51,335 nt of DNA from Acanthaster planci (lineage: Eukaryota > Echinodermata > Asteroidea > Valvatida > Acanthasteridae), in assembly GCF_001949145.1 (NCBI RefSeq), contig NW_019091661.1, forward strand, positions 144,721 to 196,055. Direction: 5' to 3'. A program made the translations under genes and the position numbers. Position 1 is the first letter of the stretch; each line of letters starts with the position of its first letter. The notes under the pieces were generated by a model. That model had not been told where the DNA came from. It made no database searches and worked only from the letters and a program-made list of their open reading frames with translations. Below, piece after piece: positions 1-9,103 of the stretch.

Positions 1-492
1 TAGTATTATCCCAACCTTGCAATTTTATATACAAGTCATGTCCTGTAACTGCTATGGTAGGTGGTTCTTTGCAGCCACTCGTGACCAATCCAGTGTGGGG
101 GATGCCCTGCATGCACATTCATTGCGCATATTTAGGCACATTATGTGCTGTGAATTTTCATCAGAATGTGCACAAGCCTGTTACATTAACAACCCTGGTC
201 TTCGGCCTCAAGTAATCTTTATACATTATGTATTCATTGGCTCGCACCCTTCATCATCTGTTGATGCAGGAAAGAATGCTATAGCCCCCAAACAAAGCAC
301 TCCTTCTACCTGAAGGAAATGTCTACCGTCAAATCTCCTCATGTTTCTACTTCTCGATTTGACTTGGCCTGTATTAGAAACAGAAGTTGCACATTGCGTA
401 TACACTAAATAATGCGTATACACTAAATAAGTTGCCATGTACAGTCATGCATGTACCACTGTTGCACTTCTATCTGTTCCGCTGGTCAACAG

Positions 493-621
493 GCCATCGG
501 CGTGCTCGGCATGGTGGACACAAATGCTGGAGGTGGGACAGGTCAGCACCTAGGACAACCACACAGCAATGGCCAGCCCATCCGGCACTTCCGTAGCGCG
601 GAAAATATCAAATGCTTCAAG
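493..621 (+). CDS. CPSF4: CPSF4 penultimate exon, copy 1
   Basis: The exon follows a pyrimidine-rich tract ending in CAACAG and ends at AAG|GTGAGC. It is 129 nt long (43 codons), phase 0 at both ends. By eye it is identical base for base to the copy at 2623-2751, while the flanking introns differ by substitutions and indels. It ends in IKCFK, the first half of the zinc knuckle, and needs the terminal exon (CGELGH) to complete it. Confidence 0.6.
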
Positions 622-3600
622 GTGAGCTTACTGCTGATATTACATGTCAGAGTACTGCATAAGAAGCAGTCAAAGGATCCAAGAGGTGGAATAGGAGAGA
701 TTCAGAACACTGCTTAATCAACTGTCACTAAAATTAACAGAAGCACACTGCATTGTGGGAAAAGGCCAGTAATGTGTGACTCCATTGCATAGCATTCACA
801 CAGCTTAATATCATTGTAGAGTACTGGAGTGTGACATCATTTTGAACCAGGAAGTGTAGTGCAAATGAATGGAGGTGCGCACATGTTGGTTTCATGCGCC
901 GGTTCTGGCACTAATGCCTTTCACTCGCATAATCGGGAGTATGACGCATTCACTTGGGTACTCTATATGCGTCTGCATTTTCTCAACCAAATTTTTGCAA
1001 CTCCCATTTTGTCATTACTTGGGAGGCCACAATCATTCAGTATTTCAGCTATTGACTTACTGGCAGTGATGGAAATAGCTGCATTCGCATCGCAACATGC
1101 GATACATTTTGCGCAGAAAGCGAGACAAACATGTAACTGATGTGGAACTTTTGCGAATAAAAATTTCTTTTAATATCATGCATGAATGGCCCATCACACC
1201 CCTCCTCCTCGCCGGCCAGCGTGCAAGCGGCAAGCTTGTGGCGCGGGTCGGAAACCAGCCCCGGCCCCACACTAGCAACTTCACAGCAGAACTAAATGTT
1301 TGACAAAACAAACTCCCCCCCAGTGTCTTGCCCTAGTTCGCGCAGCACGAGGCCCACGGCTCTTGGGGAAACAAGGTTGCTGCAATTTGATGAGATTATA
1401 AAGCATGTGTAGTTCGGTACAGTGCACACATATATATTCAATTATGTGATAAGTGGTGCCATGAACTACATGTCGGTACATACACCCCAAGCACGATAAC
1501 AGCTTCACACGTATGTAAGCACTTCTGTCATTTCGTGGTGATCAATGCGCAACAAAATTGCCAAAAGCACCATCCAAATGTACTGTTGAAAAATGGCAGA
1601 GAGATATGCCATGGCTGAAACAAAAGAATCAGTCAAAAGACATTGTCCTTTACTGTGAGTTTTGTAGCTTGCAAGAGGCCATAATCAAAGCCGTTCGAAA
1701 CTCTGCAGAACATTTGTCAGATCTCAATAAAGCATGGACTCTTACAGTGACTGCTGATCAGTGCAATGTGTAGTGATGTACATGTATCCCATTTCCCTTT
1801 TCTTGTTAAATGTTTTACTAATGTTTAAGTCGCCAACTGATCTAGGTCAAATGTAGAACATCTCAGGAGCTGAAGTGGTACCCCAAAAAATCATGAGTAG
1901 GGACTTGCTGACAGCAGTTTTTTTTAATTTTCCCCTTGATTGTGTAAAAAATTGTTTCTCCACCCAATTTTTGGCCAGAGCCATAACCAGCAACCATGCT
2001 ATACCATACCTGTGTGTTGTTTCCTAGCCTTGCTGTACACATCAGTCGATATTAACCACTATCAGCCGGGGACTCCGAAATTGGAGCCGTATGGTTTATA
2101 NAAGTATTATCACAACCTTGTCATTTTATATACAGGTCTTGTCCTGTAACTGGTATGGTAGGTGGTTCTTTGCAGCCACTCGTGAGCAATCCAGTGTGGT
2201 GGATGCCCTGCATGCACATTCATTGCGCATATTTAGGCACATTATGTGCTGTGAATTTTCATCAGAATGTGCACAACCCTGGTCTTCGGCCTCAAGTAAT
2301 CTTTATACATTTGAAGTTTGTCATATCTCTGTCACTCTAAAGGAGATTCTGGTGTTGAGAATCCATGCATATATGGCCATGGAAAATGTCTTCATTGGCT
2401 CGCACCCTTCATCATCTGTTGATGCTGGAAAGAATGCTATAGCCCCAAAACAAAGCACTCCTTCTACCTGAAGGAAATGTCTACCGCCAAATCTCCTCAT
2501 GTTTCTACTTCTCTATCTGACTTAAAAACATAAGTTGCACATTGCGTATACACTAAATAAGTTGCCATGTACAGTCATGCATGTACCACTGTTCCACTTC
2601 TATCTGTTCCGCCGGTCAACAGGCCATCGGCGTGCTCGGCATGGTGGACACAAATGCTGGAGGTGGGACAGGTCAGCACCTAGGACAACCACACAGCAAT
2701 GGCCAGCCCATCCGGCACTTCCGTAGCGCGGAAAATATCAAATGCTTCAAGGTGAGCTTACTGTTGCTATTACATGTCAGAGTATTGCATAAGAAGCAGT
2801 CAAAGGATCCAAGAGGTGGAATAGGAGAGATTCAGAACACTGCTTAATCAACTGTCACTAAAATTAACAGAAGCACACTGCATTGTGGGAAAAGGCCAGT
2901 AATGTATGACTCCATTGCATAGCATTCACACACAGCTTAATATCATTGTAGAGTACTGGAGTGTGACATCATTTTGAACCAGGAAGTGTAGTGCAAATGA
3001 ATGGAGGTGCGCACATGTTGGTTTCATGCGCCGGTTCTGGCACTAATGCCTTTCACTCGCATAATCGGGAGTATGACGTATTCACTTGGGTACTCTATAT
3101 GCGTCTGCATTTTCTCAACCAAATTTGTGCAACTCCCATTTTGTCATTACTTGGGAGGCTACAATCATTCAGTATTTCATCTGTTGACTCACTGGCAGTG
3201 ATGGAAATGGCTGCATTCGCATCGCAACATGCGATACATTTTGCGCAGAAAGCGAGACAAACATATAACTGATGTGGAACTTTTGCGAATAAAAATTTCT
3301 TTTAATATCATGCATGAATGGCCCATCACACCCCCCCTCCTCGCCGGCCAGCGGCTCTTGGGGAAACAAGGTTGCTGCAATTTGGTGAGATTATAAAGCA
3401 CCTGTAGTTCGGTACAGTGCACACATATACATTCAAAACGTGATAAGTGGTGCCATGAACTACACATTGGTACATACACCCCAAGCACGATACCAGCTTC
3501 GCACATATGTAAGCACATGTTAACTTCTGTCATTTCGTGGTGATCAATGCGCAACAAAAATGCCAAAAGCACCGTCCAAATGTACTGTTGAAAAATGGCA

Positions 3601-4347
3601 GAGAGATATGCCATGACTGAAACAAAAGAATCAGTCAAAAGACATCGTCCTTTACTTTGAGATATGCAGCTGCAAGAGGCCAAAATCAAAGCCATTCGAA
3701 ACTCTGCAGAACATTTGTCAGATCTCAATAAAGCACGGACTCTTACAGTGACTGCTGATCAGTGCAATGTGTAGTGATGTACATGTAGCCCATTTCCCTT
3801 TTCTTGTTAAATGTTTTACTAATGTTTAAGTCACCAACTGATCTAGGTCAAATGTAGAACATCTCAGGAGCTGAAGTGGTACCCCAAAAAATCATGAGTA
3901 GGGACTTGCTGACAGCAGTTTTTTTTTAATTTTCCCCTTGATTGTGTAAAAAATTGTTTCTCCACCCAATTTTGGGCCAGAGCCGTAACCAACAACCATG
4001 CTATACCATACCTGTGTGTTGTTCCAGTGTTAAGCGTTGCTGTACACATCAGTGGATATTAAAACTGTATACCATGGTATAATGGTACTGAATCAGGCCC
4101 ATTTTTGCTAGTCAATTTCATCATAATGCTAATCAAATGACAATATGATTAGCAAATTTGCTAATCAATTTTATTTTCTTATTTCCATCACTGTATGGAT
4201 CCAACCTGCCTCCCACATTTCTTTATTTTTGGCTTGTTTTTATAGTGCGGGGAGCTCGGCCACTTTGCCAACAAATGCCCCAAGGGATATCTGGCATTCC
4301 TTAGTAACGCCAACAGTGACCAAGAGCAACAGCCCAACAGGCAGTAG
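493..4347 (+). CDS. CPSF4: CPSF4 (CPSF30) C-terminal end, partial, with a duplicated penultimate exon
   Basis: This is the 3' end of the gene for cleavage and polyadenylation specificity factor subunit 4, a nuclear RNA-binding protein needed for poly(A)-signal recognition. Coding exons in the window are 493-621, its copy 2623-2751, and the terminal exon 4246-4347. Joining 2751 to 4246 in phase 0 makes a CCHC zinc knuckle, IKCFKCGELGHFANKC, followed by PKGYLAFLS. This matches the end of vertebrate CPSF4 as I recall it (YKCGEKGHYANRC then TKGHLAFLS). The exon start AIGV also parallels the vertebrate VIGV. The five CCCH fingers must be encoded to the left, outside the window. The tail after the knuckle (NANSDQEQQPNRQ, stop) is longer than in human. 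Identification rests on this knuckle and its flanks, so it is good but not alignment-proven. The upstream exon copy cannot make a knuckle if spliced to the downstream copy. Confidence 0.82.
829..965. repeat. Interspersed repeat family A, copy 1
   Basis: This stretch (ACATCATTTTGAACCAGGAA, GTGCGCA, TTCATGCGC, CTAATGCCTTTCAC) recurs at 2961-3097 through the duplication, and independently at 14495-14620 in a COX10 intron. The third copy shows it is a dispersed element rather than just part of the CPSF4 block. Confidence 0.6.
1558..1773 (+). pseudogene. Possible transposase zinc-finger (TTF/BED-like) fragment
   Basis: Within copy 1 an open stretch reads SKCTVEKWQRDMPWLKQK, then IVLYCEFCSLQE, then a His-Leu spacing. 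The pattern of Trp-rich start, CxxC and later His resembles the zinc-finger N-terminus of hAT-type transposases and their domesticated ZNF relatives. It is only 71 codons and has no transposase core. The equivalent place in copy 2 (about 3550-3775) has a stop (CCATGACTGA) and frame changes. It is best read as a decayed fragment inside a CPSF4 intron, but it could be chance coding potential. Confidence 0.3.
2101..2101. other. Single-N assembly join
   Basis: One undetermined base sits exactly where copy 2 of the duplication begins. The 45 bases before it (2056-2100) belong to neither copy. This looks like a contig join or an unresolved overlap, and it weakens the case that the duplication is real. 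Confidence 0.7.
2623..2751 (+). CDS. CPSF4: CPSF4 penultimate exon, copy 2 (adjacent to the terminal exon)
   Basis: Same 43-codon exon as copy 1, with the acceptor CAACAG| and donor |GTGAGC preserved. This copy lies directly upstream of the terminal exon, so it is the one expected to be spliced to it. Residues: AIGVLGMVDTNAGGG near the start, a Gly/Gln/His-rich linker, then AENIKCFK. Confidence 0.8.
2961..3097. repeat. Interspersed repeat family A, copy 2
   Basis: Copy of the family A element carried in the second CPSF4 block; nearly identical to 829-965. Confidence 0.6.
4147..4166. other. Perfect 20-bp palindrome before the CPSF4 terminal exon
   Basis: GATTAGCAAATTTGCTAATC is a perfect inverted repeat with no loop. 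It sits about 80 bp before the acceptor at 4245, in the region where a branch point might be. A further GCTAATC lies just upstream near 4128. Function unknown. Confidence 0.6.
4246..4347 (+). CDS. CPSF4: CPSF4 terminal coding exon
   Basis: The acceptor is the T-rich tract ending TTTTTATAG at 4245. The 33 codons plus TAG begin CGELGHFANKC (second half of the CCHC knuckle), continue PKGYLAFLSN, and end in a short Gln/Asn-rich tail. The stop is 4345-4347. Confidence 0.82.
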   Translation, partial: CGELGHFANKCPKGYLAFLSNANSDQEQQPNRQ

Positions 4348-7100
4348 CACCGACGAACAAACAAGCCGTCATGGCCTGGCATGACCTTGGCTTGGGATTG
4401 ATGCAGCAAAACCACTGGAATGTACAGCACGATCATCATGGATTTTTAAATTGAACGAGCCGACTGCTGCATGGCCATTGCACAAGACTGTGCACATGGC
4501 ACAATCAGGCAGCACTCTTAAAAGCCATTTTGAAAATGCACAGTGTCATAGACAGTGTATAAACAGCCCACAAGCAGCACCAGCTGGGCCAGTGGTGCGT
4601 GTGAGTCACACCAAAGTGCATGTTCCATCATATGACATCAGGTGTCTCACCTTGATTTATCTAATGGCTGTGCACTGGGGTACACACCAGCTTATGCTAA
4701 CACAGTTTGTGCTATGAATATTATCTGCTCTGCGCCTGACCTGATGAGGGCGGTACAACAGAGCAGCAACACGCTGGGGAGGTAACACTCGGCTGGCTCT
4801 AAATTTAATCCAAGCCCTCCTGGGTAGTTTCAGCTGGGCACCCTGCCAGACGGAAGAGAGCTCCATGGCCCAAGTCACTTCACTGCAAAGTGCACCAAGA
4901 TCAAACAGGTCAACTATTTCCAAGGCCCAATGGCCTCGGGGTATTAAAGTTGCCGACCACCACAGGATCCAATGATGTCGCTGTTCCATGGGACTAGCCC
5001 CCATTTTCTCAACACTAGCATCCTATTGGACGGCTGTTGGTTGCCTGGTGCAACTAGGTGAACAGGACACGTCTAAATTGCATGTGGCTCCATCTGGAAG
5101 GGTTACGGTTACTCTTACCGTATGTCCACCATGTGGATGTTCATGCACTAGCAAGGATATGCCAACTCCTTGAAAATGCACTTTCAACGGATGGCGTTCT
5201 TTCACTGCGAGATACAGCAAGTTTACACCTCACAGGGCGTACTCTCTGCCACACCACAAAATGGTTAAACATTGATTTTCTTAAATTCCAAAAAGGCATA
5301 GTGAACCAATCAGGTTCTCCTGTGTGATCCCAAGCCTCCTGCGTGTATGTTCACACAGGAATCCGCATCAGACTAGAGTGCAGGTTTTTATCATGGAAAT
5401 GTGTAAGCTGTATGCGTATGAATCATAGGGCTACGGCTGCAAAAGACACACACCTGTGAGTAGTGGCTACAGCTGCTAGTCGCTGGCTTTCTATTTGTAG
5501 CCACAGCCACAACTTTGGGACACAGCCATGCTTGTACATGCTCATGCATCCATGCAAGATTGCCAAAAAAGGCCACTTTGAGGTCACTCTTCAAGTGGTA
5601 AACAGACATAGTTATCCAGAAATCAATGCTGACCACAGTTAGTGGATCAGCGTTTATTTGGCACAGACAAATGCACAGCGAGTGACTGGTTTCAGATTCC
5701 TTCATCATGGACTTCGGGAGGGGGGGGACCAGTGTAACATTGATTACACGTTCCCCACAGGTTTGTGGACCTATAACATCCATCACTACATACCAGAGAT
5801 ATGCTTTGCTGTGACGGAGCTGTATTATATTTTAACAAAAATCCACCACAGCGAGGACCACACAGGAAGAAAAACCTTGGTCTCCTGTGTCACAAAATGA
5901 TTTCAGAGTTGGCTCTGAGAGTTGGCTCTGTAAAATGTTAATTGTGGGGAATAAATTCTGGTTTGAGTGACCAGTTTTGTACAAATTGAGTGAAGACGTT
6001 GGTTTTGGGTTGCTGTGTGTTTCTTTTGAAAAGAACTGTTAGTGTGGATTGGGTAGGAATTGCATTCTTTGACCAAAGCATGAGATGAAATTGGAAATCT
6101 ATTTGCTCCGTAAACAGGTGTCTTGTGAGTTTGCATTCAAAGGGGATAACGTCATTTCTTATAGTTTAACATTTGAAAACCACATCCCAATTCCAAATGT
6201 CACATTTTCATCCAAATCTGCGTCCGTTTAAAAAAATGCTGGTAACATCACAGATGCAGTAACTGGATGTGATCCGAGCTGTAGGTTTGTGGGTACACCA
6301 TGGAAATTATCTCTTCAGAAGAGGCGTGGTCCTGAGAAGAACCAGTGAGTATTAACTCCACGTTTCAGCCAGGATGCTCTGGCCGTCCTCAGGAGATGTG
6401 AGCTGGCCTTGCTAACAGGGTCCATCATAAATGTAATGTCAAAGAGGATGGGGAACGTTGAATAGGATGATTTATATCAGTTGTAATAAACCACAACCTG
6501 CCAAACGTTCCGCCCATTTTGAATGCACAGTCACATAATAGCTGCTACCTTCTGATGGTGTTTGTAGGGCAGTATGGTTTTCTGCATGTTAGAGTTCGTG
6601 ATTGATAACGACCATGTTATGGCAATGTAATGTACAAGTTTTATGGTGTGAGAGACACCAGCTTCTTAACAAATTAGTGTCATAAACATTGACCACTTCC
6701 TGAATTTATAGGAACCTTCTGGAAACAATCGCTATTAAAAAATTTGCAGTCATTTCAAGCAGGCGTATCACATCTCACGTTTGCAGTAACATCTTAACTG
6801 CACGGCATTCTGCATGTTTGCTTCTGTCCGCAGACAAATGCTGCTTTCAACTCGCTAGGCCAACATTTTCAGCTGTGATCTGTTTCTAAGTCCCTCTCCT
6901 GCAATCCCACGTACAGCCATTTTCTCAGTCCATCAAACAAGTCCTTATGCCTCACGATCAGTTTGCCAGCTGAAGTTTTTTCCATCCAGTGCCAAGATGG
7001 CGGCACACTCCTCTACCGACACGACATGCACATCATCGGCAGTAAAAAAAGCAGAGACTGAAGTGGTCGAGCAGACAGTCATCTTTCCTAACCAATGATC
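4348..7100. other. CPSF4-RPP21 convergent intergenic region
   Basis: No gene recognised. The left part should hold the CPSF4 3' UTR: candidate poly(A) signals are ATTAAA at 4943-4948 and AATAAA at 5950-5955 on the + strand. On the - strand an AATAAA (TTTATT on +) lies at 5653-5658 and could serve RPP21. A small tandem repeat of GAGTTGGCTCTG is at about 5906-5931. All longer open stretches lack family resemblance or splice context. Confidence 0.5.
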
Positions 7101-7141
7101 TCATGTTTTGTTGCTTTCACTTCTAGTAGGATCCGTTTTAC
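7101..7141 (-). CDS. RPP21: RPP21 exon 5 (C-terminal tail)
   Basis: The acceptor has a good pyrimidine tract (TTTTTCTCTCAG). In phase with the exon-4 GTGTGT donor it encodes a hydrophilic tail, KTDPTRSESNKT, and TGA at 7103-7101. A Ser-rich polar tail is normal for RPP21, but sequence similarity here is too low to prove the exon. Confidence 0.5.
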
Positions 7142-9103
7142 CTGAGAGAAAAAGAACCCAAATAATGGCACTGTATCACTTATGACTCAAAGTAAATGTA
7201 CCAATATGGGCAGACACGTGTACTTAACAAATACAGGCTTTGCATGGTAGCCATCTTGCAGGGCAGTTCTTTTCTTCCACAGACAAACCTCCTTTGTTCA
7301 TACCCTGTGGAACAAAAGGATTGGCTTGTAAGATGGCAGCCACGCATACTGTCTATACACAGGATCATACACACCAACAACAGGATTCTGGGTACACTCT
7401 GGTTTCTCCACCCACAACTTGTAGTTGTTGTTGCTGAGGAAGCGTTTCACCCCTCCACATTCCAGACAGGTCACCACAACGTGTTTCTGACGTTTGCCTG
7501 AAATGCGAGCATGGCATCGTAAAAAGTGAAATCACAAAGGATGGCACAGCTACAAGTAGATCACTTCCCTTCAGTAACTACTTTTGGATCCTCCGTGCAG
7601 GTTAATAGAACATGGAAAAATTACTCTGTAGTAAACTGGAATAGGGCTGGATAAAGTTTTCCACAAGCCCCACTCTGCCCAACATTTACCAGCACCAGGT
7701 AGCTAATAAGTACTGGATCCTTCATTTTCACTCTGAATCTACACTGGACTATGAAGCAAGTTGGGCCAAACATGTTGGCTTGAAACCCTTGTGGCATCAT
7801 TTGCTTCTCAGAGTTGCCTCTCAGAAGCACGCAAAGTTTATACATATACATGTACAGAAACATTGGCAATTTGTAGCCTGATTTCTGCCTCAGTGTGGAT
7901 TAATATTGCATTGACAGGCCTTTTCTGTGAGCAATGTTCCATTGGATAATCCTGCCCTGATTTGGACTCATATTATTCTAGACTAAGCTACATTTTCTTC
8001 ACCAGACACAACCAGATTATACCAAACTGGAGAAAACTCCAAAACCGACTGTGCCCAAAATCCACCAAGGCACACTTGATTCACAATGACAGTCATATCC
8101 AAAGTACAGATTGAGAATGAAAATGTTGAAGGACTCTTTCCCCACCTCTGACCCTGACCTTGGAGGTCAGGCCTGGCACAAGCAGTAGGTCACATCGCTT
8201 GCAGACAGTTCTCTTGATGTTGGGATGTCTAACAAATAGAAAAGAACACTGCTAGAAAAGCTTAACATCTTGATCATAAAAGAAATAACACAGCCTCTAA
8301 AAAAACCCAAAGCATATGCTATTATTTCACCAGCTTGTTAAAGGTCAAATGACTTACACCATTACCTTTTACAAGTATACGTAGGTGAAGATAGAAATTG
8401 CGTCAAAGTGCCTTGCTCAAGGACACAGTTCTGCTTAGGAGCCAAGGCGTGATGGTATTTACTGATTAATATTTCTCTGTTTCATCAGAATGGTTAAGGT
8501 ACAGTAAGTGCTCACTGCAGGAAGATTTTGCAAGTACATGTAGAACCAAAATTCCAAGCTCACATTCGCAGCACAGCTTTCTTGGCTACGTTCTTCATTG
8601 TTGTGATGTAGAATCTGGCCAGCGTGGTGTTCTCTGGATTCTGCAGGAGCATACAGTGGGCTGCCTACATGTACATGTGTGAATGTTCAAAATCTAAGAA
8701 TGATTATAGCTCAACATGAAATGTAATGATTACTGGAGATGAAACCATATTTCTAAACACAGACTTGGGACAACCGGTAGGCTGTTGTAGCAGTGCCAAT
8801 TTCTGTGAGAATGCTAAATTTGTTGGGAGGGCTAATTTTTGGAGGACTCCGGTTGGCTTATTGGCCACAGCTTCACACATGAACGTTAACACTTTTCATT
8901 CTGTCGAAATGGGCAACACACGATTTTCATCTTGATGAAGTTATTGTTACCAATCATGCCAATCTTTGGGTGTGTACAAGAGACAGTAACGTGGAGATGT
9001 TTAGCCACCTGATAGCTACTAAACACCCGAAAACCAATTTTCAGGACTTCCGTACCTGATAGAGAAAATTGATCCTCTGTAAAGCGTCTTGATTCGGGTT
9101 CAT
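7101..9103 (-). CDS. RPP21: RPP21, ribonuclease P/MRP protein subunit p21, complete
   Basis: Subunit of nuclear RNase P (and MRP), which removes 5' leaders from precursor tRNAs. Five exons on the - strand: 9103-9056, 8664-8564, 8228-8146, 7497-7375, 7141-7101. Together they encode 131 aa (human about 154). Exon 1 is MNPNQDALQRINFLYQ, matching the human REAFQRLNFLYQ as I recall it. Exon 2 starts AAHCMLLQNPENTTLARFY (human AAHCVLAQDPENQALARFY). Exon 3 gives IKRTVCKRCDLLLVPGLTS (human VKRTLCRGCSSLLVPGLTC). Exon 4 has VVVTCLECGGVKRFL. Cys59, Cys62, Cys88 and Cys91 form the Rpr2/Rpp21 zinc site. Every junction is GT-AG and phase-consistent. The last exon (KTDPTRSESNKT) is the least certain: reading through the exon-4 donor instead would give about 143 aa ending at 7298. 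It is divergent from COX10 and convergent with CPSF4. Confidence 0.88.
7375..7497 (-). CDS. RPP21: RPP21 exon 4 (second CxxC)
   Basis: The acceptor is CATTTCAG|GCAAAC; the exon encodes KRQKHVVVTCLECGG and KRFLSNNNYKLW. The preferred donor is GTTGTTG|GTGTGT. If that donor is not used, the frame stays open to a TGA at 7300-7298. Confidence 0.8.
8146..8228 (-). CDS. RPP21: RPP21 exon 3 (first CxxC)
   Basis: The acceptor is TTGTTAG|ACATCC; the exon encodes HPNIKRTVCKRC and LLVPGLTS; the donor is CAGAG|GTGGGG. It carries Cys59 and Cys62 of the zinc site. Confidence 0.88.
8338..8455. repeat. SINE-like remnant in RPP21 intron 2
   Basis: The string GTGCCTTGCTCAAGGACACA is a word common in SINEs and related repeats of marine animals. 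Only a short remnant is seen, without a recognisable pol III promoter or tail. Confidence 0.3.
8564..8664 (-). CDS. RPP21: RPP21 exon 2
   Basis: The acceptor is TGTAG|GCAGCC; the exon encodes AAHCMLLQNPENTTLARFY and a Lys-rich helix; the donor is CGAAT|GTGAGC. It ends in phase 2, completing an Ile codon with exon 3. Confidence 0.88.
9056..9103 (-). CDS. RPP21: RPP21 exon 1 (start codon)
   Basis: ATG is at 9103-9101 in the context AAACATGA; the exon has 16 codons and its donor reads CAG|GTACGG. The start is supported by the QRINFLYQ signature ending exactly at the donor, as in the vertebrate gene. Confidence 0.82.

Larger units (their letters stand above)
1..2055. repeat. Tandem duplication of CPSF4 intron-exon block, copy 1
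   Basis: Bases 1-2055 are collinear with 2102-4062. Both begin with a TATTAT..CAACCTTG stretch and end at ...ACATCAGT(C/G)GATATTAA. Differences include a segment around 2315-2390 present only in copy 2 and about 135 bases after 1218 present only in copy 1 (CCGGCCAGC is followed there by GTGCAAGCGG, and in copy 2 by GGCTCTTGG). Copy 1 begins at the window edge, so it may extend further left. Confidence 0.9.
2102..4062. repeat. Tandem duplication of CPSF4 intron-exon block, copy 2
   Basis: Second copy of the block, starting immediately after the lone N at 2101. The coding exon is identical to copy 1, whereas introns show many single-base changes and several indels. That level of intron divergence is like allelic polymorphism in broadcast-spawning marine invertebrates. 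Uncollapsed haplotypes are therefore a serious alternative to a genuine duplication. Confidence 0.9.

Noticed and set aside
1097-1303. Open frame in family A repeat region
   Set aside because: Lies in an intron; the duplicate copy does not preserve it, and no family is recognised.
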